Assembly: GCF_019890725.1 (NCBI RefSeq)
Contig: NZ_JAINZZ010000048.1
Span: 1 to 61,692 of the forward strand
From: Actinacidiphila acidipaludis
Lineage (GTDB): Bacteria; Actinomycetota; Actinomycetes; Streptomycetales; Streptomycetaceae
Direction: 5' to 3'
Length of the DNA stretch: 61,692 bases
Part shown: positions 43,082 through 52,047 of the stretch, in pieces
How positions within the stretch are numbered: the first letter of the stretch is position 1
Layout: each line of letters starts with the position of its first letter
The notes under the pieces: generated by a model
Databases searched by the model: none
The model's input: only the letters and a program-made list of their open reading frames with translations
Told to the model about the DNA's origin: nothing
Position numbers and translations under genes: made by a program

Positions 43082-43095
43082 TGGAAGCGCTCTCA
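43082..43095 (-). promoter_or_regulatory. CebR-like (LacI family) operator upstream of the GH64 glucanase
   Basis: TGGAAGCGCTCTCA differs from the published CebR operator TGGGAGCGCTCCCA at two positions and keeps its symmetry. It lies 132-145 bases before the glucanase start. A LacI-family beta-glucoside regulator is likely, though no regulator is in the window. Confidence 0.55.
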
Positions 43096-43225
43096 AACAC
43101 CAGGATCGAAACGGAGTGTCCGCCTCTCGACGCGAACACGTCAAGGAGCCGCGCCGAACTGCCGTGCCGGGCGGGACCGTCGGGACGCGGGGCCGAGCCC
43201 GCGGCGCGCCGCCCTGCCCGCAGTC

Positions 43226-44011
43226 TCAGTCCTGGATCGTCAGGTAGAGCCGGGTCCCTTCGGCGCGGTAGCCGAGGCGCTCGTACACGCGCCGGGCGTC
43301 GTCACCGGACGACTCCAGCCAGACCGACCGGGCGCCGCGTGCGAACATCGCCGCCGTCAGCTCCGCGGTGACCGTGGCCGCGACGCCGCGCCCGCGGAAG
43401 GCCGGCCGGGTGCCGACACCCGCCAGCTCGCACGTGCCGGCCGCCGGCGCCGAGCAGGACCCCGCCCCGGCGCACCGGCCGTCGGGCGCGGGGACGTAGC
43501 GGACCACTCCCCCGAGCCGCTCGATGCGCCGCAGCCGGGCCGCACTCTCCGCAGAGGCGTCGTACTCGCTGCCGAACGCCTCGGCCAGCGCCGCGTCGAT
43601 CGCGGCGTACTCCTCGTCCGCGTGCGGGGCCCGCGCCTGCGGGAGCCAGGCTTCCGGGTCCGCGGAGTCCCGGTGGGCGCGCTGCCGCGGCATCGTCAGC
43701 GTCGCCGGGGTGCAGACCAGGTAGGCGTACTCCTCCTCGGCGGCGAAGCCCGCGGCGCGCAGCGCCTGTTCGACGGCCGGCGCTGCCGCGGGCACGAACT
43801 CGACCCGCGGTTTGAGGCCGCGCTCGCGGAACTCCGCGACCAGCCGGGCGACCTCGGCTGCGGTCGGCTCGGCGCGGGGCAGTGGCGAGGCGTAGTTGAC
43901 GAAGGGACTCCGGGTCTCGGGGTCGAAGCCCAGGACGAAGCCGCCGGTCTCGATCACGAGCGGACGGCGGCGGAGGTTGGCGACGGCGAAGTTCTGGACG
44001 GTGGTGTCCAC
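43226..44011 (-). CDS. GNAT-family N-acetyltransferase
   Basis: A 261-residue protein with a GNAT domain in its C-terminal 130 residues: GTCELAGVGTRPAFRGRGVAATVTAEL is the acetyl-CoA motif A, and SSGDDARRVYERLGYRAEGTRLYL is motif B. The N-terminal half (FVNYASPLPRAEPTAAEVARL...EFVPAAAPAVEQALRAAGF) may be a degenerate second GNAT fold. GTG 44011 has GAGG eight bases upstream. The substrate is unknown; it stands alone. Confidence 0.8.
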   Translation of the reverse strand: MDTTVQNFAVANLRRRPLVIETGGFVLGFDPETRSPFVNYASPLPRAEPTAAEVARLVAEFRERGLKPRVEFVPAAAPAVEQALRAAGFAAEEEYAYLVCTPATLTMPRQRAHRDSADPEAWLPQARAPHADEEYAAIDAALAEAFGSEYDASAESAARLRRIERLGGVVRYVPAPDGRCAGAGSCSAPAAGTCELAGVGTRPAFRGRGVAATVTAELTAAMFARGARSVWLESSGDDARRVYERLGYRAEGTRLYLTIQD

Positions 44012-44393
44012 GGTGAAGGCCTCACGGTGATGACGGGGCGGAACGCGTGCTCGGACCCTGCCGGGTGTGCGCGAGCCACGCGTGCGGATGCTCCCGGTGG
44101 TGGTCCGGGATGTCTCCGCGCGGGGAGACCGCGGTGCGCCGGTCACCGCGTTGTGGGGCCGCCGTGAGGGCGGGGCGCTGACGCAGGGGTCCCGCCTGAG
44201 CGGGAGCGGGTCAGCGCCGGCGGCGGCCGCTGCGGGACGCCGGGACCATGGACTTCGTTCCTTTGCCGTCGAGGGGTGTGCCGTGGGGCACGGCGCGGCG
44301 ATCATGCCACGCCGCCGCTGAGCACGGCAACGGATTTGTTCCGCGCCGCTGGACGGGTGACGGGACGGCCGGCGGGATCCCGCGGGTGGCCCC
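44012..44393. other. Intergenic region with no gene seen
   Basis: These 382 bases between two genes on the reverse strand contain no convincing reading frame or hairpin. They include the upstream region of the GNAT gene. Confidence 0.5.
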
Positions 44394-45521
44394 TCAGCCG
44401 GTGGCGGGCCGCGTCCCGTCGCGTCCCCGCTTCAGCCGCACGCGGTGCAGGTGGAACGCGGAGGCGGCGACCGAGACGAGGATGCCGGCGGCCGCGTAGA
44501 CGCCCAGCACCCACAGCGGGCCGGTGGTGTGGTGCGCGGTGAAGTACACCGTGTTGCGCACCGTCGTGGTCCCGGCGCCCGGGGGCAGCCAGGGGCCGAT
44601 CGCGCGCCAGAACGGCGGGAGCAGGGTGGTGGGATAGGCGCCGCCCGCACTCGGGTTGCCCAGCACCACGAACACCAGGATCGCCACGCCGATGCCGGCC
44701 ATGCCCAGCAACACCTGGAGCGCCACCGTGGTCGCGGCGACGGCGAACACCAGCAGTGTGCCGATGCCCCACAGCGCCGCGAAGTGCCCGGGCAGGGCCC
44801 CGAGGACGGTTCCGGCGATGAGGGCGCCGCCGAGGCCGGAGACGATCGCGTAGGGCACGAGGGCGCCCAGGCGGATGAACGTACGGTGCAGGTTCGCCGG
44901 CCGGGCGCCGCCCGCGGTGCCGAGGATGGCCGCCGCCAGGTAGCCGCCGACCATCCAGCCCACGACAAGGTAGAAGGACGACAGCCCGCGGCCGTCCTGG
45001 GGGTTGGGGGGCCGCAGGTCGACCACGGTGACGCGTCGCCGCTTGCCCACCTCGATGCGCTGCGCGATCTGGGTGGTGACCGTCGAGACGGACGGGCCGC
45101 CGGCGGAGGCGACCAGGAGGCGGTCGTCGGTGCCGCGCGGGTCGACGACGATGGCCGCGTCCACGTCGCGGTTGAGGATCAGGCTCCGGGCCTGCTGTTC
45201 CGTGGCCACCGAGCGGGCCCGGAAGGGAGTACCGGGCAGGGCGTTGAGCTGCGCGGTGAGCTGCCGGGTCACCCGGGCGGGAGCCACGACGGCGGCAGGG
45301 ATGCGGTGCGGCTTGGGCGCGTGGAAGGCTCCGATGTAGGAGAGGATGAAGCCGAGTTGCAGCACCAGGACACCCACGACCAGCAGCAGGGCCCGCAGGC
45401 TCAGCGCGTCCCGCAGGTCCGCGAGGAACCCGGGTGACGCCGGGGCGGCGGCCGTCGTCGCCGGCCGTCCGGGGCCGTGTCCGGGCGGGCCGGCCGGATC
45501 CTGCGGGGTGTCCGAAGGCAT
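44394..45521 (-). CDS. ABC-2-like/YhgE-type integral membrane protein
   Basis: A 375-residue membrane protein. A first helix (ALLLVVGVLVLQLGFILSYIGAF) is followed by an extracytoplasmic domain of about 130 residues (PAAVVAPARVTRQLTAQLNALPG...RSLILNRDVDAAIVVDP), then five or six helices near the C-terminus (FYLVVGWMVGGYLAAAILG and later). This is the layout of DUF3533, YhgE and ABC-2 permease relatives. ATG 45521 has a strong GAGGAGG. It lies downstream of a methyltransferase on the same strand. No ATPase is adjacent, so a transport role is uncertain. Confidence 0.7.
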   Translation of the reverse strand: MPSDTPQDPAGPPGHGPGRPATTAAAPASPGFLADLRDALSLRALLLVVGVLVLQLGFILSYIGAFHAPKPHRIPAAVVAPARVTRQLTAQLNALPGTPFRARSVATEQQARSLILNRDVDAAIVVDPRGTDDRLLVASAGGPSVSTVTTQIAQRIEVGKRRRVTVVDLRPPNPQDGRGLSSFYLVVGWMVGGYLAAAILGTAGGARPANLHRTFIRLGALVPYAIVSGLGGALIAGTVLGALPGHFAALWGIGTLLVFAVAATTVALQVLLGMAGIGVAILVFVVLGNPSAGGAYPTTLLPPFWRAIGPWLPPGAGTTTVRNTVYFTAHHTTGPLWVLGVYAAAGILVSVAASAFHLHRVRLKRGRDGTRPATG

Positions 45522-45681
45522 CCTGTGTCCTCCTCGCGGCCCTGACGGACCGGGTTCACGGCGCCGGTCGGCGCCGTGAACGCAATGCCTGCCCTGCGGA
45601 GAGGTGACGGGGACGCCCGAGGCCCGGAATGCCTTCCCTCGGGTGACGGCCGAGAACGGGAGGCGCCGCCCGCGGGGCCGG

Positions 45682-45764
45682 CCCGTGCGGGTCACAGCGC
45701 CGGTTCGGGCGCCTTCCCCGCAGGACCCTCCCGTGCGGGTCACAGCGCCGGTTCGGGCGCCTTC
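45682..45764. repeat. 35-bp direct repeat overlapping the end of the methyltransferase gene
   Basis: The 35 bases at 45682-45716 recur exactly at 45730-45764 (they begin CCCGTGCGGGTCACAGCGCC). The second copy includes the stop and last codons of the methyltransferase, so the end of that gene has been duplicated just outside it, with a period of 48 bases. Confidence 0.85.
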
Positions 45765-46408
45765 ACGGTGGCCTCGAAGAGTGCCACGCAGCCGTGGACG
45801 GTGAGGGTGTGGTCCTTGAACGCCCCGGCGAGCCGTTCGTCGAGGTCCGCGAGGCTGTCGGCGGTGTTGTGGAAGACGCCCTTGCCGTTGTAGAAGGCCA
45901 TCAGCCGGCGGGCCCGGCCGCTGACCGGCACGCCCTCGGCGAGGATCGTGGACCCGAACACCGTCCCGCCGGGCCGGACGACGCGCTGCAACTCCTCGAA
46001 CAGCGCTCCCTTGTCGGCGACGCTGCCGGGCATGCAGTGCAGCAGGAAGTTGGCGCTGGCCGAGTCGAAGGTGTCGTCGGCGAACGGCAGGGGCTCCAGC
46101 GCGTTGCCCTGGACGGTGTCCGGGTCCAGCGCCTTGAGCCGCTGCGAACTGGCGTGCAGCGAGTGCTGGTTGGCGTCGAAGAGGGTGATGTGCCGGGTGG
46201 TGGCGCCGGCGCCGTGCAGGGGCAGGTAGCCGGTACCGACCCCCACGTCGAGGTGCCGGGCGCCCATGCCGCGGCGGAACATCCGTATGAGGTGCTTCTT
46301 GGGGCAGCCCCAGACGAGACGGCACGACAGGCCGAGCACGATCAGGTCGTACAGGGCCAGGGTGAAGGGGTTGTACCGCGACTGACCTTCGTGAACCTGC
46401 TGGTCCAT
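45740..46408 (-). CDS. Class I SAM-dependent methyltransferase
   Basis: A 222-residue methyltransferase with motif I HLDVGVGTGYLPLH, an acidic loop TLFDANQHSL, LEPLPFADDTFDSASANFLLHCMPG and VVRPGGTVFGSTIL. The N-terminus has a hydrophobic stretch (TLALYDLIVLGLSCRLVWGCPKKHLIRMF) that could sit on the membrane, which is seen in a group often found beside lipid or natural-product genes. ATG 46408 has GAGGAGAC upstream. The target is unknown. Confidence 0.85.
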   Translation of the reverse strand: MDQQVHEGQSRYNPFTLALYDLIVLGLSCRLVWGCPKKHLIRMFRRGMGARHLDVGVGTGYLPLHGAGATTRHITLFDANQHSLHASSQRLKALDPDTVQGNALEPLPFADDTFDSASANFLLHCMPGSVADKGALFEELQRVVRPGGTVFGSTILAEGVPVSGRARRLMAFYNGKGVFHNTADSLADLDERLAGAFKDHTLTVHGCVALFEATVKAPEPAL

Positions 46409-46555
46409 GGGTCTCCTCGTGAGGGGATCAGGGCGGCCGGACGTCCCGGCTCGGGGCCGGGGACATCCTCGCGCACGGACGTCCGCGCACCTGCGCCCGC
46501 CCCCGCTCGACGCCGTCCGGCCGGCGCCGGCTCACCCTCGTCCGGTCGCCACGGC

Positions 46556-48067
46556 TCACCGCCGTCCGGCCAGCACCTCCGCCGCCGCCACCCCGGAGGC
46601 CGCCGTCGCGCCGTGGGTGAAGATCTGCACGGCGCCCGGGGCGTCGGGGCCGGGCAAGCCCATCTCGACCACGATCGCGTCGGGGCGGGCGGCCGCCAGG
46701 TCGGCCAGTGCCGCGCCCATCCACTTGTTGCGGGCGGCGTCACGGACCACGACGACCATCGGGCGGCCCGCGGCGGGGGTGAGCGCGAACTCCTCGAGCA
46801 CGCCGGGACTCGTGGTCAGCTGCTGGTGGTGGACGCGGACGAACGTGGTTCCGGGCAGCCGCTCGCGCAGCGGGACGGCGACGCCCCACGGCGTCTCCTT
46901 GCCGATGGCCAGGTTGGTGGTCGGGACCAGTTCGACCACGTGCGGCGGGGCGCTGAGCGGCAGCACGTCCTGCGCGGGGCCGCTGAGCCGGATGGCACGG
47001 CGGGCCGCGATGTACCCGATGTCGCCGCTGACCGGATTCACCGGTACGGCACGGCCCAGGCCGCCGGACCAGTCGGCGAGCGCCGCGACCCGCTCGGACG
47101 CCTCCACGAGCCGCCCTTCGGCCAGTTCGCCGCCGGCCACGGCCCGTTCGACGGCCGCGGCGAGCAGTTCCGCGGTGCCCTGGTCGGCGTGTTCACCGCC
47201 CACGCAGATGGCGTCGGCCCCGGCGGCGAGGGCCCTCACGGTGGCGCCCTCGATGCCCCAGCGGTCGGTCACGGCGCCCATCTCGATGGCGTCGGTGACG
47301 ATGACGCCCTCGAAACCGAGTTCCTTGCGGAGCAGGTCCTCCAGGATGCGGTGGCTGAGGGTGGCCGGGAACTCCGGGTCGTAGGCGGGGACCAGCAGGT
47401 GGCCGCTCATCACGGCACGCACTCCGGCGTCCAGGGCGGCGCGGAACGGCGGCAGCGCCTGGGCCGCGATGTCCTCCAGGGTGGCGTCGTAGCTGGGCAG
47501 GCCGTGGTGGGAGTCGACGGCGACGTCGCCGTGGCCGGGGAAGTGCTTGGCGCATGCGGCCACGCCGGCCGACTGCAGTCCGCTGATCCAGGCCCCGACG
47601 TGCCGGGCGACCAGGGCCGGGTCGACGCCGAAGGACCGGACGCCGATGATCGGGTTGTCCGGGTTGGAGTTGACGTCGGCGCTGGGGGCGTAGTTGAGGC
47701 TCACGCCGGCGGCGTGCAGCTGGCGGCCGAGGTCGCGGGCGACGGACTCGGTGAGTTCGGCGTCGTCGACGGCGCCGAGGGCGAAGTTGCCGGGCCGGGT
47801 GGAGCCGGTCGAGGACTCCATCCGCGTGACGTCACCGGCCTCCTCGTCGATGGCGACGATCAGCGAAGGGTTCTCGGCGCGCAGCTGGGCGGTCAGCCGG
47901 GCCACCTGCTCGGGCGAGGCGATGTTCCGGGAGAAGAGCACCACGGATGACAGGCCGTCAGCGATGGCGCGCAGCACCCACTCCGGGGCCTCGGTGCCGA
48001 CGAAGCCAGGCTGCAGGACGGACAGCGCGAGCCGTCGCAACTCCTTGCTGTGCTTGCTGGAGGACAT
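46556..48067 (-). CDS. nagZ: GH3 beta-N-acetylhexosaminidase (NagZ type)
   Basis: A 503-residue cytoplasmic enzyme without a signal peptide. The NagZ hallmark KHFPGHG (174-180) is followed by the Asp/His dyad loop D185-S-H-H, and the nucleophile is Asp259 in VIVTDAIEMGA. An extra C-terminal domain of about 170 residues follows, as in Gram-positive members. It should cut GlcNAc from imported chitin or wall fragments. ATG 48067 was chosen from the Lys-rich start MSSSKHSKEL. A DasR-like site lies about 50 bases upstream, fitting GlcNAc-responsive control. Confidence 0.9.
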   Translation of the reverse strand: MSSSKHSKELRRLALSVLQPGFVGTEAPEWVLRAIADGLSSVVLFSRNIASPEQVARLTAQLRAENPSLIVAIDEEAGDVTRMESSTGSTRPGNFALGAVDDAELTESVARDLGRQLHAAGVSLNYAPSADVNSNPDNPIIGVRSFGVDPALVARHVGAWISGLQSAGVAACAKHFPGHGDVAVDSHHGLPSYDATLEDIAAQALPPFRAALDAGVRAVMSGHLLVPAYDPEFPATLSHRILEDLLRKELGFEGVIVTDAIEMGAVTDRWGIEGATVRALAAGADAICVGGEHADQGTAELLAAAVERAVAGGELAEGRLVEASERVAALADWSGGLGRAVPVNPVSGDIGYIAARRAIRLSGPAQDVLPLSAPPHVVELVPTTNLAIGKETPWGVAVPLRERLPGTTFVRVHHQQLTTSPGVLEEFALTPAAGRPMVVVVRDAARNKWMGAALADLAAARPDAIVVEMGLPGPDAPGAVQIFTHGATAASGVAAAEVLAGRR

Positions 48068-48117
48068 CGGCTGGGGGCCTTCCGGGTAGTGCCGACACAA
48101 CGTTCGCACCGCTGAAC

Positions 48118-48133
48118 TGTGGTACAGACCAAT
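48118..48133 (-). promoter_or_regulatory. DasR-responsive element-like site upstream of nagZ
   Basis: TGGTACAGACCA (48120-48131) matches ten of twelve bases of the DasR core TGGTCTAGACCA, 53 bases before the NagZ start. NagZ genes are expected members of the DasR (GlcNAc) regulon. Confidence 0.6.
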
Positions 48134-48311
48134 TGATAGTCGCTTAGCCCGATCGGCAGTGTCAAGAAGATCGCCGGCCGCGCCCGGACCGGCCCTCGCA
48201 CGTCCCCGGAACACACCCCACGGCCGCGCTGTTCGGCCTGGCCGGTCAACTCATAATGGCTGCCTGCGAGTTGGGGACGCGATCTCCGCAAGTCCTCGGT
48301 TGACACGCAGT

Positions 48312-48327
48312 GTTGGTCTAGTCCACT
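48312..48327. promoter_or_regulatory. DasR-responsive element-like site in the divergent region
   Basis: TGGTCTAGTCCA (48314-48325), followed by CT, matches eleven of twelve core bases, including the central CTAG. It lies 177 bases before the preferred PhyH start and could act on either gene. Confidence 0.65.
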
Positions 48328-48501
48328 TTAGTGAGGCGCAAGTTCAGCAAGGGGTGTGGGTGACGCGCTTCTGCCGGGGGACGGGTACGTGAGGGTCGGC
48401 AACGGCCCTGGTCAGCGTGCCCGGCAACGATGTCCATCACCATCCGTGATCACTCCTGTGCCGAATGCATCCAAGCACACCTGCAATCGCTGGAGCACCG
48501 T

Positions 48502-49566
48502 ATGGCGCCGTCTGACCACTATCTGTATCGAGCCCCTTCGGATGTCCCCTATTTCAGCTCCGACGGGGAGACCTATCTCGCGCGGACTCAGTTGCGGGAC
48601 ATGCAGAAGTCACGGAAACTCCGCGTTCTGAGCGAAGAGGACTTCACGTTCTGGCAGACCTACGGCTACATCGTGGTGCCCGAGGCGATACCCGCTTCCG
48701 CGGCGGCGCGGCTGCTCGACTTCACCTGGGAGTTCCAGGGCCTGGACCGGGGCCGGCCGGAGACCTGGTACGAGGAACGCGAGTGGCGTTCCGACCTGGA
48801 CCGGGAACTGCACATCTACGGCTTCGTCGAGGCCTACCAGCACCAGCTGATGTGGGACAGCCGCCAGGCGCAGCGGGTCTACGACGCGTTCGTCGACGTC
48901 TGGGACTGCGAAGAGCTGTGGGTGACGCTCGACCGGCTCAACCTCAACCCGCCCAACATCAAGAACCGCGACCGTGCGCTCATCGCGCCGACCGAGCGCG
49001 GCTTCGACATCAACCTGCACTGGGACGTCGACACCACGCAGGGCGTGCTGCCGCAGCGGGTGCAGGGCATCATCGCGCTCAACGACACCGAGCACGAGCT
49101 CGGCGGTTTCCAGTGCTCACCCGAGCTGTTCCGGGACTTCGACCGGTGGAAGGCGCTGCAGCCCGAGGGCCGCGACCCCATCCGGCCGGCCGCCGACCCT
49201 GCGGACTACCCGGTGGTGCGCCCGCAGCTGAAGGCGGGCGACCTGCTCATCTGGAACGGCCTGCTGGCCCACGGCGTGGCGCCCAACACCTCGCAGGAAG
49301 GCGTCCGGGCCGTGCAGTACCTGTCGATGATGCCGGCCCTCGAGTCGCACGCCGAACTGCGCCGTTCCCGGGTCGAGTCCTGGCGCACCCTGAGCACCCC
49401 CGAGTGGAACGCGACGCTGGTCGGCGACCCCGTCGAGCACGAGTCGCTGCGGTACGGCCCGGCCACGCTGACCCCGCTGGGCGAGCGGCTGCTGGGCCTG
49501 ACGTCGTGGAGCGAGCAGAGCGACGAGCTGCCGGGCGGAGAGCGGGCATGCGCCGAATCTGCCTGA
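48502..49566 (+). CDS. Phytanoyl-CoA dioxygenase-family (PhyH) Fe(II)/2-oxoglutarate oxygenase
   Basis: A 354-residue oxygenase. The iron triad is visible: His173 and Asp175 in NLHWDVD, and His257 in LLAHGVAPN, with a later arginine in QEGVRAVQYL for 2-oxoglutarate. QTYGYIVVPEAIPA is the usual N-terminal PhyH strand. ATG 48502 is preferred because GGAG lies six bases upstream; the longer start at 48430 has unusual codons. Hydroxylation or desaturation of a small molecule is likely. It overlaps the next gene by 19 bases, beginning an operon with a DUF6271-like protein, a decarboxylase, a GNAT and the first part of an MFS pump. Confidence 0.85.
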   Translation: MAPSDHYLYRAPSDVPYFSSDGETYLARTQLRDMQKSRKLRVLSEEDFTFWQTYGYIVVPEAIPASAAARLLDFTWEFQGLDRGRPETWYEEREWRSDLDRELHIYGFVEAYQHQLMWDSRQAQRVYDAFVDVWDCEELWVTLDRLNLNPPNIKNRDRALIAPTERGFDINLHWDVDTTQGVLPQRVQGIIALNDTEHELGGFQCSPELFRDFDRWKALQPEGRDPIRPAADPADYPVVRPQLKAGDLLIWNGLLAHGVAPNTSQEGVRAVQYLSMMPALESHAELRRSRVESWRTLSTPEWNATLVGDPVEHESLRYGPATLTPLGERLLGLTSWSEQSDELPGGERACAESA

Positions 49567-50867
49567 CACTGCCCACCAACCGGGCGTGCGCCGCGACGAT
49601 CGTGGCGGTGGGGCAGGAAGCGGCCTACGCCGCCCGGCACTTCGGCGTCGAGGTGCACCTGCTCGTCCTGGACTCGTCCGGCGCCGCGGACTTCGCCGAG
49701 CACGCCCGCGTGCTGCGCGAACTGCCCGCCGTGCCCGGCGTGGTGGCCCATCACCTCGACGAGGCGGCGCAGCGGGAGTTCCTGACCGGGGTGATCGACC
49801 GCGCCGGCCTGCCCAAGCCCGAGCTGGTGCTCGACCTGATGCTGCCGCAGGCGCTGTCGTACGGCGCCTGCACCAACCGCGCGTTCCTCATGGCCGCGGC
49901 CCTGGGCTGCGCGTCGGTGCACCGCAGGGACTCCGACAGCCGCTACCAGAGCGTGGACGGCGAGCCGGTCTTCCCCGTCCACCACGAGCTGATGTCGCTC
50001 GGCGAACGCGCGAGCCGGGCGTCCGCGGGCGTGGACGCGTCCACCCTCGGACCGGAGCACGGCGACAAGCCGGTGTCCATGGTGGGCGCCTCGTTCATCG
50101 GCGAGATGTCCGTGGACATCGAGGAGATGTACCGGCTCGACCCGGACGTCTACCACGAGGTCGTCGGCCTCTGGGCGCCCGCCGACTGGTCGGCCGGGCA
50201 GAAGCACGAGCTCGCCGCCGAGTCCTTCCGCGGCGCGGGCACCGAGCCGTTCACCCGCGACCACGCGGTGCTGGGCCACGTCGACCCGATGCGGGTGGAC
50301 ATGTGCAACATCGCGTTCCACCAGGTGCACGAGCAGGTGCCGCTGCCGCCCGCGACCGACACCATCGGCAGTGACTACTTCCTCATCCACCTGGTGTACG
50401 ACGCGACGCTGCCGGGCGTCCTGCACAACCGCCACATCGTCAACTACTACACGCCGGAACGCCGCACCGGCCCCGGCTTCACGGCCTACCAGCTGCGCTT
50501 CGCCAAGTTCTTCCTGTCGATGCTGTACTTCAACGCCGTCTACGCCGACATGGCCGCCGCCGGCGCGGGGCTGCTGGACGACGCCCACCAGGTGCGGGTG
50601 CCGCTGATCGCCGAGTCGGTCCGGCGCGCGGCCGCGCTCGACCGGGCGGAGAACACCGACCGCCTCGACGCCCTCGACCGCCTGTACCGCCGGCTCGGCG
50701 GCAGATACGCGGAGTTCGCCGGCCTGCTCGCCGAACGCCGGGAGCGGCTGCTGGACGAGGCGCGGCAGGACGCGAACGACTTCGCGCTGCTGATCGAGTG
50801 CTGGGGGGCGCTGGTGCGGGCGAGCAGGGAGACCGGCCCGGACCGCCTCCGGCGGTTTCCCGGCTGA
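49548..50867 (+). CDS. DUF6271-like protein of unknown function
   Basis: A 439-residue protein beginning MRRICLTLPTNRACAATIVAVGQEA, a form I associate with uncharacterised actinobacterial proteins labelled DUF6271. The N-terminal alternating strands and helices (VHLLVLDSSGAADFAEHARVL) look like a nucleotide-sugar or Rossmann-type fold. VHRRDSDSRYQ carries a DxD-like motif, and IGEMSVDIEEM and MRVDMCNIAFHQVHEQ follow. The C-terminus is helical. A glycosyltransferase-like role is possible but unproven. ATG 49548 has GGAG eight bases upstream and lies inside the end of the dioxygenase gene, so they are coupled. Confidence 0.6.
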   Translation: MRRICLTLPTNRACAATIVAVGQEAAYAARHFGVEVHLLVLDSSGAADFAEHARVLRELPAVPGVVAHHLDEAAQREFLTGVIDRAGLPKPELVLDLMLPQALSYGACTNRAFLMAAALGCASVHRRDSDSRYQSVDGEPVFPVHHELMSLGERASRASAGVDASTLGPEHGDKPVSMVGASFIGEMSVDIEEMYRLDPDVYHEVVGLWAPADWSAGQKHELAAESFRGAGTEPFTRDHAVLGHVDPMRVDMCNIAFHQVHEQVPLPPATDTIGSDYFLIHLVYDATLPGVLHNRHIVNYYTPERRTGPGFTAYQLRFAKFFLSMLYFNAVYADMAAAGAGLLDDAHQVRVPLIAESVRRAAALDRAENTDRLDALDRLYRRLGGRYAEFAGLLAERRERLLDEARQDANDFALLIECWGALVRASRETGPDRLRRFPG

Positions 50868-50874
50868 TCCGTCG

Positions 50875-52047
50875 ATGACGCACCACGACGCGGCCCTGCT
50901 GGCCGCCCTGGCCGATGCCACCGAGGACCTGATCGTCTTCGACCTCGACGGCATCGAGGCCCGCCACGAATCCCTGCTGGAGGAACTGCCCGGCGTCGAC
51001 GTCCGGTTCGCGATGAAGGCGTGCCCGCTGGACGAGGTGATCTCCTGCCTCGCTCTCAAGGGTGCGGGTGTCGACGCCGCGAGCCCCGACGAGATCGCGC
51101 AGGCGATCGCGGCGGGGGTGCCGCCGGAGCGGATCCACTACGGCAACCCCGTGAAGTCCGACCGGAACATCGCGGACGCCCACCGGCTGGGCGTCCGCGA
51201 CTACGCCACCGACAGCACCGAGGACGTGGCGGCGATCGCCCTGCACGCCCCCGGCGTGCGGGTGTTCTGCCGCCTGGCCACCGACGGGTACGGGGCACTG
51301 TGGGGGCTCAGTGACAAGTTCGGCTGCTCGGCCGGCGACGCGGTCCGCGTCCTGCGGGCCGCGCGGGACGCCGGGCTGATCCCGTCGGGACTGTCCGTCC
51401 ACGTCGGGTCGCAGCAGATGACCACCGAGGCGTGGCAGCGCGCCTTCGACGACCTCACCGACGTTCTGGAGGTGCTGGCCGGGCACGGTATCGCCCTGGA
51501 CCACGTGAACCTGGGCGGCGGGCTGCCGGCGCTCGGTTATCTCGACCGGCACGGCGAGCCGTTCGCGCCCTCGCTCGACAAGATGTTCGCCGCCATGCGC
51601 GAGGGCATGGAGCGCTGTGCGCAGGTGCCGGGGCACCGGCTGCGGTTCGTCGTGGAGCCCGGCCGGCACCTGGTCGCCGACCACGGCGCCGTGCGGGCGC
51701 ACGTGGCCCGCCTGTCGACCCGGACCGGCGCCGACGGCGAGCCACGGCGGTGGCTGTACCTGAGCGCCGGCAAGTTCAACGGGTTGTACGAGATGGACGA
51801 CGTGCGGTACCCGCTGGTTTTCCCCACCCGTCCGTCCGGTCCGCTCGTGCCCGTCACCGTCGCCGGCCCGACCTGCGACAGCGCCGACACGCAGGCGCCC
51901 GGGCACGTTCTGGTCCCCGAGGGCCTGGCGTCGGGGGACCCGGTGTGGGTGCTGTCCAGCGGCGCGTACGCGATCAGTTACCAGTCCCGGGGGTTCAACG
52001 GCATCAAGCCGCTCCCCCACATCTGCGTTCGCGGAGAGGGCGGATGA
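50875..52047 (+). CDS. PLP-dependent ornithine/diaminopimelate-type decarboxylase
   Basis: A 390-residue fold-III decarboxylase. The PLP lysine is Lys48 in FAMKACP; HVGSQQM, NLGGGLPALGY and EPGRHLV bind the phosphate and substrate, and Cys334 in GPTCDSADT is the active-site cysteine donated by the partner subunit. It resembles ornithine decarboxylases more than lysA, as the C-terminus is short. It would make an amine from a basic amino acid or a pathway intermediate. It begins seven bases after its neighbour and overlaps the GNAT gene by ATGA. Confidence 0.85.
   Translation: MTHHDAALLAALADATEDLIVFDLDGIEARHESLLEELPGVDVRFAMKACPLDEVISCLALKGAGVDAASPDEIAQAIAAGVPPERIHYGNPVKSDRNIADAHRLGVRDYATDSTEDVAAIALHAPGVRVFCRLATDGYGALWGLSDKFGCSAGDAVRVLRAARDAGLIPSGLSVHVGSQQMTTEAWQRAFDDLTDVLEVLAGHGIALDHVNLGGGLPALGYLDRHGEPFAPSLDKMFAAMREGMERCAQVPGHRLRFVVEPGRHLVADHGAVRAHVARLSTRTGADGEPRRWLYLSAGKFNGLYEMDDVRYPLVFPTRPSGPLVPVTVAGPTCDSADTQAPGHVLVPEGLASGDPVWVLSSGAYAISYQSRGFNGIKPLPHICVRGEGG

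Larger units (their letters stand above)
48068..48501. other. Divergent control region with two DasR-like sites
   Basis: This 434-base region separates the divergent NagZ and PhyH genes. It contains the two DasR-like sites listed separately, an A+T-richer patch near 48123-48145, and no convincing gene; an in-frame ATG at 48430 could lengthen the PhyH protein but its codons are atypical. Confidence 0.6.

Noticed and set aside
45682..45764. Attachment site of an integrative element
   Set aside because: The repeat copies are only 48 bases apart, with no integrase or tRNA gene nearby.
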